A stretch of 64,000 nt of DNA from Methylotenera sp. (GCA_021738245.1 JAIPCJ010000002.1:1-64000), one strand, 5' to 3'. Shown: positions 1-9,973, counted from the stretch's first letter. The notes: generated by a model from the letters alone, not told the origin. Made by a program: numbers and translations.

Positions 1-2
1 AG

Positions 3-223
3 CTGCTGGACCGCTTAGAACGGTTCGCAGAGACTGAGGACTACCGTCGCCTGCAGGCGGGGGTGGGGCCCATCGCCGCCGGTGATCTGGACGGCTGGCT
101 CGCCGAGTGGGTGATTCAGCCGTCGGTTGGCCTGCGCGAACTGCCCATCGACGCGGTGGCAAGACCTGGAGGCGTCAACTGGTTGAGCAGCACCTGCTGC
201 GGATCGCGTCCTTCAGTGAGTGA
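3..223 (+). pseudogene. C-terminal fragment resembling a DUF2384 (MbcA/ParS/Xre antitoxin) domain, apparently frameshifted
   Basis: Frame 3 reads LLDRLERFAETEDYRRLQAG..LDGWLAEWVIQPSVGLRELPIDAVARPGG; the continuation RQLVEQHLLRIASFSE* is in another frame. 5' end outside window. Confidence 0.3.
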
Positions 224-292
224 GCCAGCCCGCTAGCTGCGGCGCCACGCCGGCAATGACGGCCGACCAGTACGTACTTTCGTGCCGAGTAG

Positions 293-574
293 CTACTTGC
301 GTACAGCCGGCGCATCAGCCGGTCCTGCGGCGCTGATGCCTAGGGCAGTCGAGGAGTTCGTCCCAACAGCCGTCGCCACAGCTGGTTTCGACCGGGAGAG
401 GGCAAGCGGCTTGGCCGAGCCGACCATCAGGCCCGTTGCGCGTCGCGGCTCGCTGGCCTTGAGGTCGCGCACCTGATCGCGCGTGAGCCCGGTCGCGAAC
501 ACGCGCGCCGCCTTCTCCGACAGCTCGGTGGAGATGGTGACGAACTTGCCCGGGGCAACTCGAACTCGCTTCAT
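293..574 (-). CDS. small hypothetical protein
   Basis: 93-aa ORF MKRVRVAPGKFVTISTELSEKAARVFATGL..., same strand as the HEPN gene. Confidence 0.5.
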   Translation of the reverse strand: MKRVRVAPGKFVTISTELSEKAARVFATGLTRDQVRDLKASEPRRATGLMVGSAKPLALSRSKPAVATAVGTNSSTALGISAAGPADAPAVRK

Positions 575-691
575 GTGCGGACCTTCATGGAGTGCAACTT
601 TAGCCGCACGGTGTGCTCGATGTTGGCGGCGGACTCGCTGCTCAAGATCTCCAGGAACGAATGCTCAGTGGCATCCGAAACCTGCAAGTCC

Positions 692-2269
692 TCAGCGCTT
701 GAGGCTCTCGGGATACACGTCGACGGCAAGGGGCATCACGAGCCCGGTCGCCGCTGCCGAGGCGCGCCGCTCCTCAACTTCCATGGCCAACGACAGATAG
801 ATCAACGCCGCCCGCGCGAGCTGCAGCAGCCTCAGCGTCTTCCCCTCCAGATCCTCCCGGACGATCTGGTGCGCCAACCGGTCCACGAACGGCTCCTGCG
901 GCGCGCTGTACAGCGCCATGGCGTCCACCACCTTCACGTTTTTGTGCTCCAGGTGGTTGCGCAGCGCATCCAGGTCGCGAGCTTCCGGCTGGGCGACGTC
1001 CTTGAGTTCCGGATCGAACAGGTCCTTGGACAGCCAGAACAGGCCGCGTTGCGGCAGGTTCTCGGAAGCTTCGAGCACGGCGCGAACCTGGGGTGGAGCC
1101 TTGCCTTTGGCCGGCTCGACCCAGATGGAGCGGAAGCTGACGCCCCGCTCGGGAATGCCCAGCTTCCAATAATCGTTGACAAAGTAGGCGATCTTGTCGA
1201 AGAGGGAATACGCGCACCGGTAGGCGATCTTCACCTGCTCGACGGCCATCGAGTACTGCGCATAGTCGGCATTGAAGGCCAGCGACAGCCGTCGGTCCGC
1301 CGGATGAAGCGAATGGTGGCCCGTGCCTTCGAAGAGGTTCCAGCGCGCGAAGGCGTATTCCTGCTTGAGCTGGTTGTAGAAGGCAAGGAAGGTGATGCCC
1401 GCCGGTCCGACCTGGTGCGACGGCAGCATCAGCACGTCCTGCGCAGCGACCGATTCCGTGAGAAGGTCGTTCAGCGGATTCAGGAAGAGCCGGTGGTCCA
1501 GCACCCATCGCCGGTAGTTGCGCTCGCGCTTGCTGCGTCCCAGCGAGAACTGCCCCAGTTCGTACTCCTCAGCCCCCATCGCCCGAAGCTTTTCGTCCAC
1601 CAGGTGCCAGATCGACGCGAAATGGTTGAGGGCATCCAAGTAGGTCGCACCGTCTCGGCCGATTCCGCCCTCCAACGCCGTCCGCAGGGCGCGCCGGCCA
1701 TGCTGGAGGAATAACACCGCGTGGCCGCCGTCGTACAAGGCCTTTGCGTAGGTGACTAGGCCTTCGCCCAGATTGCCGTGAGCCATGCCCAGGTTGGGCT
1801 GCTCGTTCAGCGCCATTCGCCACTCCGCGAGCGCATCGACGAACCGGCCGGCGCCGCTGAGCGCATTCCCCAGGTTGCAGCGCATCTGTGCCCGATAGTG
1901 CTTCGGCACCTGGGCGTGCCCGGGGTGCTGCACACAGCTGCGCAGCCAGTAGATCTGCTGAACCAGTTCTGGCTGCGACCATGACCACACGTTCTGCGGG
2001 GTGCGGCGAATATGTCGAAGCGCATCCCACGCGTTGGAGCGCGCGTAGCGCACCAAGCTGGCGTGAACGTCATCGCAAAGAGGTTCGATCTGACCAGCCA
2101 GATCTAGCGCGTCGAGCACCGCCGCTTCGTCGCCCTCATCGCTGGCTGCATCGATCAGTTGGGCGATGTCGCCATAGATTTCCTCTGGGCCGCCTGCGGT
2201 CGTGAGGTGCTGGATAACGGCTTGCCGCAAGGCGGCAAGGTCCGGCGGGTCTTCTTGCCCTGGTGTCAC
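692..2269 (-). CDS. LA2681-like HEPN domain protein with N-terminal TPR-like repeats
   Basis: FDKIAYFVNDYWKLGIPERGVSFRSIW ... RGLFWLSKDLFD ... RNHLEHKNVKV (HEPN Rx4H). GTG start at 2269 preceded by GGAGAAGGATC; the tracked ORF start at 2461 is probably too long. Confidence 0.8.
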   Translation of the reverse strand: MTPGQEDPPDLAALRQAVIQHLTTAGGPEEIYGDIAQLIDAASDEGDEAAVLDALDLAGQIEPLCDDVHASLVRYARSNAWDALRHIRRTPQNVWSWSQPELVQQIYWLRSCVQHPGHAQVPKHYRAQMRCNLGNALSGAGRFVDALAEWRMALNEQPNLGMAHGNLGEGLVTYAKALYDGGHAVLFLQHGRRALRTALEGGIGRDGATYLDALNHFASIWHLVDEKLRAMGAEEYELGQFSLGRSKRERNYRRWVLDHRLFLNPLNDLLTESVAAQDVLMLPSHQVGPAGITFLAFYNQLKQEYAFARWNLFEGTGHHSLHPADRRLSLAFNADYAQYSMAVEQVKIAYRCAYSLFDKIAYFVNDYWKLGIPERGVSFRSIWVEPAKGKAPPQVRAVLEASENLPQRGLFWLSKDLFDPELKDVAQPEARDLDALRNHLEHKNVKVVDAMALYSAPQEPFVDRLAHQIVREDLEGKTLRLLQLARAALIYLSLAMEVEERRASAAATGLVMPLAVDVYPESLKR

Positions 2270-2434
2270 GATCCTTCTCCCCGTGAGTGGAGGCTGTTTG
2301 GCGCCTCGCGCCTGGATTGTCGGATCGGAGCGTCTCTGCGCAGACGTCGACAAGTTTGATGATGGCTGGCGGTGAGGTCGAACCGGAGAATCTTCGCAGC
2401 ATGACCTGACCCTGGGGACTAACGGAGCGTGCCG

Positions 2435-2920
2435 ATGGATGCGACCGAGAACGCCTTCCACCTCGAGGAATACAAGCAGCTTCGGGCCGAGGTGATGACC
2501 TTGTTGACGCGCATCGAGCAGCTGTTCCGCTACTCGATGATCGTTGCGGCCTCGATATACGCTTGGCTGCTGGTGAACAGCCTCGGCCTCGACGGTGCGG
2601 TGACCAAGTCGTGTTTGAAGCTTCCGCTGACGCTGATGATCTTCGGGTGGGTCATCCCGCCTTTGTTCATCGCTGGGGCCGGCCGGATGGCCTACATCAC
2701 CAACATCCGCGTGGCGCAGATGGGCAAGTACCTTCGCACGCTGGAAGACGCGCTCGGCGTCAGCAGCCTGGGCTGGGAAAAGGCGGGGACGGAACTGGCG
2801 GCCATTCTGGTACCCGCGACCAGGAACGCGTGGTGGACCATCTTCGTTGTGGCGCTGCTCATGTCCATCGTCGGCTCCTTCGTCGGCGCGACGACATCAG
2901 TGGCGTGTCCCCTCAAATAG
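2435..2920 (+). CDS. small membrane protein of unknown function
   Basis: MDATENAFHLEEYKQLRAEVMTLLTRIEQLFRYSMIVAASIYAWLLV... with several hydrophobic segments; divergent from the HEPN gene. Confidence 0.65.
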   Translation: MDATENAFHLEEYKQLRAEVMTLLTRIEQLFRYSMIVAASIYAWLLVNSLGLDGAVTKSCLKLPLTLMIFGWVIPPLFIAGAGRMAYITNIRVAQMGKYLRTLEDALGVSSLGWEKAGTELAAILVPATRNAWWTIFVVALLMSIVGSFVGATTSVACPLK

Positions 2921-2952
2921 CACCCTCGAGCTGAAGCTCGGGTCTGCATCGA

Positions 2953-2983
2953 CAAAAAGAAAACCCCCGGCTAGGCCGAGGGT
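2953..2983 (-). terminator. Rho-independent terminator
   Basis: Minus strand CCCTCGGC-CTA-GCCGGGGG followed by TTTTCTTTTT. Confidence 0.7.
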
Positions 2984-3117
2984 CTGAACGCCGTCGCTGT
3001 CATCGCTAGGCGCCTGCTCAGGGAGGAAAAGCAGGGACGCCAGCAACGCCGACGCCGACAGGAACTCTACCAGCGCCGTCGCGCCCATCAGCCCGTGGCG
3101 TCTCGGTACGGAGATGG

Positions 3118-3360
3118 CTAGCCACTGGCGCGAGTCGCAGCCAGGTATTCGTTCAACCGCCGGTCGGCCCGAATGCCCTGATCCTCGAAGTTCACATTCA
3201 CGACGACCTGCACGTCCAGCGCCAGCTCTGCGATCGCGGCGGTGCGACGGGCAATTTCCTGGAGCTCGTCGTCGCTGTACTCGTAATTGAAACGCTCTGA
3301 CGCCGCCGACAGGCCTTTGGCCGACCAGGTGTCTTCGTTGTTGTCGTCAGCATGCGGGTG
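3118..3360 (-). pseudogene. DUF72 family protein, C-terminal remnant
   Basis: Minus strand HADDNNEDTWSAKGLSAASERFNYEYSDDELQEIARRTAAIAELALDVQVVVNVNFEDQGIRADRRLNEYL...* with an in-frame TAG immediately upstream. Confidence 0.65.
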
Positions 3361-3538
3361 GATCTAGAGGCAAGCGAGTTCAAGATGATCCACGCCGCGT
3401 ACGAAGAGACCAACGAGGAACTCAAGCCGCAGTTCGAGGCAACCAAGGCGAGCGTGCGCGTGCACATGAACGCGATTCGTGACGTGCTGAGTTCAGGGGC
3501 GTCGGCTCCCGGCCAGTAGCGATTGGAGCCGCCGAACC

Positions 3539-4084
3539 TTAGGGAGCAAGATCGAGATCGGCGATGAGCTTCGATCGGGCCGCACGCCCGCGAGAGACAC
3601 CGTCATCCCTGGTTTGCCATCGATAGCTTGTCGCGCCGATCCAGGCCGAGCCCTCAATCTCAAGGAACGCGATCTCACCTGCACGCGACATCACCGTCGC
3701 GAACTCGGTCTTGCCGTCCCACGTCAAAGACAGCGTGTGGCTGCCGGGCTTCAAGCGCAGGCGGACAAACGAAGCCGGAATCGTGTCGATCCTGTTGGTC
3801 CCATCGATCTCGATCGGCACCTTGTAGGCCGAGTCGGCCCACTGACGCCTCACCACGTAGAGGGTGCCGACGCCGTCGCGCGCTTCAAAGCGCTTGGCGT
3901 CGGCTTCCATGGCGTCGCTCGGCACTGGCGTCGTCGTGCACGTGCGCCAGAGCCTGTTGGTCTTGCCGATGCGAAAACAATACGTGCCGTCGGCTTCGGC
4001 GACGCGCCGCGGCGGGCTGACGCAGGCCGTCAGCATCAGTGCAAAGCAGCCTGCGGCAACCCGGGACAGAACGCCGGCGGTCAT
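3539..4084 (-). CDS. putative lipoprotein
   Basis: Signal/lipobox GCFALMLTACVSPP; DUF2846-like spacing of C-terminal motifs. Confidence 0.65.
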   Translation of the reverse strand: MTAGVLSRVAAGCFALMLTACVSPPRRVAEADGTYCFRIGKTNRLWRTCTTTPVPSDAMEADAKRFEARDGVGTLYVVRRQWADSAYKVPIEIDGTNRIDTIPASFVRLRLKPGSHTLSLTWDGKTEFATVMSRAGEIAFLEIEGSAWIGATSYRWQTRDDGVSRGRAARSKLIADLDLAP

Positions 4085-4086
4085 GG

Positions 4087-5406
4087 TCAGTCCCGCGGCC
4101 AGCGCTGGTGCTCGTCGTCGATCACATACGGGTGCGAATGGCGCCGCGCTGCGTCGACTCCGGGGCTCTGCAGGTGCTCGTGACCCGGCTTCAGCTCGTC
4201 GTGGGTGTGCTCGACTTCCACGGGGTCATCCTTGGGCCACAGCCACAGGCTCGCGAATGTCGTGGCGCCGGCCAGGATGCCCAGCGCGATGAAGCTGGCG
4301 TTGAGCCCCGCCTTGGCGCCCAGCCACCCTGCAACCGGGTAGGTGATGAGCCAGCAGGCGTGTGACAGGGCGAACTGCGCGGCGAACAGCGCCGGCCGAT
4401 CCTGTTCGCTGGCCGAGCGGCGCAGCAACCTGCCCGAGGGCGTCTGAGCCAGGGAGTAGCCCATGCCCAGCAGCAGCCAGAGCACCACCAGCGTCGTGTA
4501 GTTCCCGGTGGCCAACGGCCCGAGCAGCAGGCCGATGGTCAGCACAGAGGCTCCGAAGACCATGACGCGGCGGTCGGGCAGCCGTTCAAGAAGCTTGGGC
4601 AGGCCCAGCGCGATCAGCATGGAGCCCCCGCCGAAGGCCGCCAACGCGCCAGCGGTGAAGCGCTGGTTGAGCTGCAGCTGGCTCTGCACCAGCACCACCG
4701 TGTTGACGATCACCATGGCGCTGGCCGAGGCAATGGCCAGGTTCAGGGCGAGCAGCCCGCGCAGGCGCGGTGTGGCGAGGTAGATGCGGCTGCCGCGCGT
4801 GGTGCGCTCGTAGATGCTGCGGCGCGGCGGCTGCTTGGCCTTGGGCAGCACCGCAGACACCACCAGCACCGCCGAGGCGATGAAGCCCACCACCGTGCCG
4901 AGGAACAAGCTGTGGAAGCTGACGACCGTCAACAGGGCTGCCGCGAGCGCCGGGCTGGCCAGGCTCTCCAGGTCATAGGCCAGGCGCGACAGCGACAGCG
5001 CCTTGGTGTAGTCCTGCTCCTTGGGCAGCACGTCGGGGATGGTGGCCTGGAAAGTGGGCGTGAAGCCGGCCGAGGCCGACTGCAGCACGAAGATCAGCAC
5101 GTAGACCTGCCAGATCTCCGTCACGAAAGGCAGGACCAGGGCCACGGCCGAGCGCACCAGGTCCAGCGCGACCAGCAAGGTGCGCCTGGGCACCTGGTCG
5201 GCAAAGGCGGAGGCAATCGGCGCCACGCCGATGTAGGCCACCATCTTGATGGCCAGCGCGGTGCCGAGCACGGCGCCCGCATTGGCTCCGGCCAAGTCGA
5301 AGGCCAACAGGCCCAGCGCGACGGTCGCCAGGCCCGTACCGACCAGCGCGATGACCTGGGCGAAGAAGAGATGGCGATAGGTTCGGTTGGCAAGAACATC
5401 CAGCAT
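4087..5406 (-). CDS. MFS transporter
   Basis: Multi-TM protein MLDVLANRTYRHLFFAQVIALVGTGLATVALGLLAFDLAG..., EntS-like MFS pattern. Confidence 0.85.
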   Translation of the reverse strand: MLDVLANRTYRHLFFAQVIALVGTGLATVALGLLAFDLAGANAGAVLGTALAIKMVAYIGVAPIASAFADQVPRRTLLVALDLVRSAVALVLPFVTEIWQVYVLIFVLQSASAGFTPTFQATIPDVLPKEQDYTKALSLSRLAYDLESLASPALAAALLTVVSFHSLFLGTVVGFIASAVLVVSAVLPKAKQPPRRSIYERTTRGSRIYLATPRLRGLLALNLAIASASAMVIVNTVVLVQSQLQLNQRFTAGALAAFGGGSMLIALGLPKLLERLPDRRVMVFGASVLTIGLLLGPLATGNYTTLVVLWLLLGMGYSLAQTPSGRLLRRSASEQDRPALFAAQFALSHACWLITYPVAGWLGAKAGLNASFIALGILAGATTFASLWLWPKDDPVEVEHTHDELKPGHEHLQSPGVDAARRHSHPYVIDDEHQRWPRD

Positions 5407-5480
5407 GGCGGCGCTCCGCAGGGAGGTAAGAGACGCTGGCAGGCGCAATGCCTGCCAGCGCCATGGCGGTCAGCGACCGA

Positions 5481-5831
5481 TCAGTTGCCGGTGAAGTTGG
5501 CAGCGATGAAGTTGCCCTGCGGCGTGAAGAACATGTAGAGGTTCTCCTTCGACTTGTCGGCAGCGGCGGGGTCCTTGAAGGTGACCTTCCATTCCTTGCC
5601 CTTCTTGCCATCCACCTGCTCCGGCGCGCCGGGCTTGATGTTCTGCCAGGACTTGTCCAGCTTGCCGCCGGAAATGAGGGCTTGCTGGCGCTTCACGGCG
5701 CAGCTCGACACGGTCTCTGCCTTGGCCGGCGTGTTGCCGTGGAAGTGGCAGTCACCGTCGCCGCCGGCAAACGCGGGAGCGGAGAGACCGAGGGCGGCCA
5801 CGGCGGCGATCGAGACAAACAGTTGCTTCAT
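5481..5831 (-). CDS. DUF6488-type periplasmic protein
   Basis: MKQLFVSIAAVAALGLSAPAFAGGDGDCHFHGNTPAK... signal peptide; start 5831 in frame. Confidence 0.7.
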   Translation of the reverse strand: MKQLFVSIAAVAALGLSAPAFAGGDGDCHFHGNTPAKAETVSSCAVKRQQALISGGKLDKSWQNIKPGAPEQVDGKKGKEWKVTFKDPAAADKSKENLYMFFTPQGNFIAANFTGN

Positions 5832-5884
5832 GGGAACTCCTTCTTGAGGGTGGGGGGTGGGGAAACGGAAATGCGGCGCCGCCA

Positions 5885-6670
5885 TCAAAGGCTGTCGCGC
5901 CCGGTGCGGGTGCTCTTGTCGATGTCCATGTCTTCGTGAAGGTGCTGGTGCTCCTTCTCGGGGAAGCGCAGGTTCTCGGCGTCGATGTCGTGGTGGTAGC
6001 CGTGCAGCTGCATCAGCAGCAGCAGGCCGCCGACGGCCATCAGGGCGTTGTTGGCCAACACGCTGAAGCGCGTGAACGACTCGCGCTTGCGCCACAGCGA
6101 CAGCAGGCCCACCATGACGACCAGCGCAGCGATCTGGCCCAGCTCGACGCCGACGTTGAAGCTCAGGATGCGCATGAGCATGCTGAAGTTGTCGTCGCCC
6201 AGGGGCAGCTGCTGCAGCCGCGTGGACAAGCCAAAGCCGTGCAGAAGGCCGAAGGCGAACACCACGCGCAGCAGGTTGGGCGAGGGGCGGTTGAAGTGGC
6301 GCTGGAAACCGCCGTTGTTGTCGAAGCCCTTGTAGATGACGCTGATCGCGATCAGCGCGTCCACGAGCCAGAAGTTCCAGGTGATCTTCAGGAAGGTCGC
6401 GAAGATCAGCGTGATGCAGTGGCCCAGGGTGAAGGCGGTGACGAACTTGGCCACGTCGACGAACCGGGTCAGGAAAAACACCACGCCGAACAGGAACAGC
6501 AGGTGGTCGTAGCCCGTCAGCATGTGGCTGGCGCCCAGGCCGATGTACTGCAGGTAGCCGCCATCCAGCATGCGCTGCTTGTCGGCTTCAGAAATGCCGT
6601 GGGCCCAGGCGGCCGCGGCGGGGAGGAGCAAGCCCGCCGCGAGCAGCGGCCGGGCAAGACGTTTGAACAT
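5885..6670 (-). CDS. HupE/UreJ family protein
   Basis: AHGISEADKQRMLDGGYLQYIGLGASHMLTGYDHLLFLFGVVFFLTRF ... FTLGHCITLIFATF ... FAFGLLHGFGLSTRLQ. Confidence 0.85.
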   Translation of the reverse strand: MFKRLARPLLAAGLLLPAAAAWAHGISEADKQRMLDGGYLQYIGLGASHMLTGYDHLLFLFGVVFFLTRFVDVAKFVTAFTLGHCITLIFATFLKITWNFWLVDALIAISVIYKGFDNNGGFQRHFNRPSPNLLRVVFAFGLLHGFGLSTRLQQLPLGDDNFSMLMRILSFNVGVELGQIAALVVMVGLLSLWRKRESFTRFSVLANNALMAVGGLLLLMQLHGYHHDIDAENLRFPEKEHQHLHEDMDIDKSTRTGRDSL

Positions 6671-6733
6671 GGGTTGCTTTCTTGAGATTGGGATGGGTGT
6701 CACGCAGGGAGGCACGCGCCTCCCTGCGCGGCT

Positions 6734-9700
6734 TCAGGCTTGCGGAGCCACTTCCTCCAGCGCGGGCTTGGGCTGCTGCTGGGCGCGCCTCAGCACCAGG
6801 CCGCAGAGCGCCGGCAGCACAAACAGCGTCAGCACGGTCGCGGTGACCAGGCCGCCGATCACGACGGTGGCCAGCGGCCGCTGCACCTCGGCACCGGTAC
6901 CGCTCCCGAACGCCATGGGAATGAAACCCAGCGATGCGACCAGGGCCGTCATCAACACCGGGCGCACCCGCTCCATGGCGCCCTCGACGACCGCCCGGTT
7001 GACCTCGAGCCCGTCTTCGAGCCGCTTGCGGATGGCCGAGATCATCACCAGCCCGTTGAGCACCGCGACGCCCGACACGGCGATGAAGCCGACCGCGACG
7101 GAGATCGAGAACGGGATCTCGCGCAGCGCCAGGGTGAACACGCCGCCGGCGACCGCCAGCGGGATCGTGAACAGCACCGTTGCCGTGAGCGCGGCACTCC
7201 CGATGGCCAGGTAGAGCACGGCGCTGATCAGCACCAGGCAGGCCGGGACGATGATGGCCAGCCGCTGGGTCGCCGCCTGCAGGTTCTGGAACTGGCCGCC
7301 CCATTCGATCCACGAGCCCGTAGGCAGCTTGATCTCCGCGTCGATGCGCTGCTGCGCCTCGGCCACAAAGCTGCCCAGGTCGCGGCCGGTGACGTTGGCT
7401 TCCACGTACAGGCGTCGCTTGCCGTTGTCGCGGCTGACTTCGTTGAGTCCTTGGGTGAACTTGAACTGCACCAGCTCGCCGAGCGGCACTGTCCCGCGCG
7501 GCTTGCCATCGACGGCCGGCAGCGATACCGGCAAGGCGCGCAGCTGGTCGAGGTTGTTGCGCTGGTTGCCCGGCAGCCGCACGACCAGGTCGAAGCGACG
7601 GTCGCCCTCGAAGATCTGGCCCGACGGGCGGCCTGCGAGCGCGGCGGACACCGTCTCCCCGACCTCCTTGAGGGACAGACCGTAGCGGGCGATGGCCACG
7701 CGGTCGAACTCGATGTCGAACGTCGGGAAGCCCGCGGTCTGGGCCACGCGCGTGTCGACGGCTCCGGGGATCTTGCGCAGCAGCGCTGCGATCCGCTGGC
7801 CCGCTGCCGACAGCTGGTCGAGGTCGTCACCGTAGATCTTCACAGCCACGTCGCTGCGCACGCCGCCGATGAGCTCGTTGAAGCGCATCTCGATCGGCTG
7901 CGTGGCGTCGTAGGCATTGCCCACGATGCCGGCCATCTTCTCGCGGATGCGCTCGATGACCTGTTCCTTGGTGGTCACGCCCTCCGGCCATTCCTCCTTG
8001 GGCTTCAGGATGACGTAGTTGTCGGAGGCGTTGGGCGGCATCGGGTCCGCGGCCAGGCTGGCGGTGCCGGCCTTCGAGTAGACCGTCTTGACCTCGGGCA
8101 AGGTCAGCAGCGTCCGCTCGATGGGCAAGTCCAGGGCCGCCGAATCCTCGATGGACATCGAGGGGATGCGCACCGACGACAGGTTCAGGTTCTGCTCGTC
8201 CAGCGTGGGCATGAACTCCTTGCCGACGAACCTGAAGGTGATGCCCGCCGCGACGACGATGCCCAGCGCGACGGCGATGGACGGCCACGGGTTGGCGACG
8301 GCCCGCTGCAGCAGCGGCAGGTAGCGGTGCTTGGTCGCCTCGATGACGCGGACCTCACGCTCCTCGACGCGCTTGGTCATCAGCACGGCGATCAGCGCCG
8401 GGACGAAGGTGATCGACAGCACGAAGGCCGACGCCAGAGCGAGCATCAGCGTGATGACCATGGGCGAGAACATCTTGCCTTCGACGCCCTGGAAGCTCAG
8501 GCACGGCAGGAACACCAGGAAGATGACCAGCTGGCCGTAGACGGTCGGCTTGATCATTTCCTTGGACGAGGCCATGACCTCTTCCAGCCGCTCGCCCAGG
8601 GTGAGCAGCCGGCCTTCCGCGCTCTGTCGGTGGGCGAGGCGCCGCAAGGCGTTCTCCACCACGATGACCGCACCGTCGATGATGAGGCCGAAGTCCAGCG
8701 CGCCCAGGCTCATCAGGTTGCCCGAGATGCCCAGCGAGTTCATGCCGATGGCGCTGACCAGCAGCGACAACGGAATGATCAGCGCCGCGATGAGGGCCGC
8801 GCGCCAGTTGCCCAGCAGCGCGAACAGGATGGCCACCACCAGCAGCGCGCCTTCGGTCAGGTTCTTGGCCACCGTCTTGATGGTGGCCACGACGAGCTGC
8901 GAGCGGTCCAGCGTCGGGACCAGCACAACGCCCTCGGGCAGCGTCTTCTTGATCTCCTCGAGCTTGACCACGACGGCGTGCGCCACGGTGCGGCTGTTCG
9001 CGCCGACGAGCATCAGGGCGCTGCCCACCACGGTCTCGTAGCCGTCCCGGCTGGCCGCGCCGGTGCGCAGCTCGCCGCCGATCGCCACCGAGGCCACTTG
9101 GCCGACCGTGAAGGGCACGCCGTTGCGCTGGGCCACGACGGTGGTCGCGATCTGGTCGACCGAGCGAAGCCGGCCGTCCGCACGGACGAGATAGGACTCG
9201 CCGGAGCGGCGCAGGTAGTTGGCGCCGATCGAGAGGTTGGCGTTCTCCAACGCCGTGCCCAGTTCGCTCCAGTCGATGCCATAGGACGCGAGGCGCGTCA
9301 TGTCGGGCTCGACCACGTACTGCTTCACGTAGCCGCCCAGCGAGTCGACGTCGGCCACGCCGGGCGTCATGCGCAGCTGGGGCCGGATGATCCAGTCCTG
9401 GACGGTGCGCAAGTAGGCCAGCTGCGCGACCGAGTCCGGCAGGCGTTCGCCCTCGTCGGTCACGAAGCTGCCGTCCTTCTGCCAGCCGCTCTTGCCCTCG
9501 GCAGCGGCGGGAGCACCCTTGCCGTTGGGGTGCTTGAACTCGACGCTGTAGTGCACCACTTCGCCCAGGCCGGTGGACACCGGCCCGAGGACCGGGTCAG
9601 CCCCGTTGGGCAAGCTGGCGCGCGCCTGGTTGAGGCGCTCCGTCACCTGCTGGCGCATGAAATACAGGTCGGCGCTCTCCTTGAAGATCACCGTCACCTG

Positions 9701-9973
9701 GCTGAAGCCGTTGCGGGAGAAGGAGCGCATGTTCTCCACGCCATTGAGGCCGGCCAATGCGGTCTCGATGGGATAGGTCACGCGCTTCTCCACCTCGACC
9801 GGCGTCAGCGTCGGCACGACGGTGTTGATCTGCACCTGCTTGTTGGTGATGTCGGGCGTGACGTCGATGGGCAGCAGGTTGAGCTGCCAGGCGCCGTAGA
9901 CGGCCACCACCAACGTCAAGAAGAGCACCATCCATCGGGCGCGCACGACGCCCTTGAGAAGAGCCTCGATCAT
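6734..9973 (-). CDS. CzcA/CusA-type heavy-metal RND efflux pump
   Basis: 1079 aa, RND; TMH4 motif GALDFGLIIDGAVIVVENALRR typical of heavy-metal efflux RND proteins. Confidence 0.95.
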   Translation of the reverse strand: MIEALLKGVVRARWMVLFLTLVVAVYGAWQLNLLPIDVTPDITNKQVQINTVVPTLTPVEVEKRVTYPIETALAGLNGVENMRSFSRNGFSQVTVIFKESADLYFMRQQVTERLNQARASLPNGADPVLGPVSTGLGEVVHYSVEFKHPNGKGAPAAAEGKSGWQKDGSFVTDEGERLPDSVAQLAYLRTVQDWIIRPQLRMTPGVADVDSLGGYVKQYVVEPDMTRLASYGIDWSELGTALENANLSIGANYLRRSGESYLVRADGRLRSVDQIATTVVAQRNGVPFTVGQVASVAIGGELRTGAASRDGYETVVGSALMLVGANSRTVAHAVVVKLEEIKKTLPEGVVLVPTLDRSQLVVATIKTVAKNLTEGALLVVAILFALLGNWRAALIAALIIPLSLLVSAIGMNSLGISGNLMSLGALDFGLIIDGAVIVVENALRRLAHRQSAEGRLLTLGERLEEVMASSKEMIKPTVYGQLVIFLVFLPCLSFQGVEGKMFSPMVITLMLALASAFVLSITFVPALIAVLMTKRVEEREVRVIEATKHRYLPLLQRAVANPWPSIAVALGIVVAAGITFRFVGKEFMPTLDEQNLNLSSVRIPSMSIEDSAALDLPIERTLLTLPEVKTVYSKAGTASLAADPMPPNASDNYVILKPKEEWPEGVTTKEQVIERIREKMAGIVGNAYDATQPIEMRFNELIGGVRSDVAVKIYGDDLDQLSAAGQRIAALLRKIPGAVDTRVAQTAGFPTFDIEFDRVAIARYGLSLKEVGETVSAALAGRPSGQIFEGDRRFDLVVRLPGNQRNNLDQLRALPVSLPAVDGKPRGTVPLGELVQFKFTQGLNEVSRDNGKRRLYVEANVTGRDLGSFVAEAQQRIDAEIKLPTGSWIEWGGQFQNLQAATQRLAIIVPACLVLISAVLYLAIGSAALTATVLFTIPLAVAGGVFTLALREIPFSISVAVGFIAVSGVAVLNGLVMISAIRKRLEDGLEVNRAVVEGAMERVRPVLMTALVASLGFIPMAFGSGTGAEVQRPLATVVIGGLVTATVLTLFVLPALCGLVLRRAQQQPKPALEEVAPQA

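Noticed and set aside
575-1714. 379-aa plus-strand ORF opposite the HEPN protein
   Set aside because: No recognisable domain; minus strand holds the HEPN motifs and a good RBS
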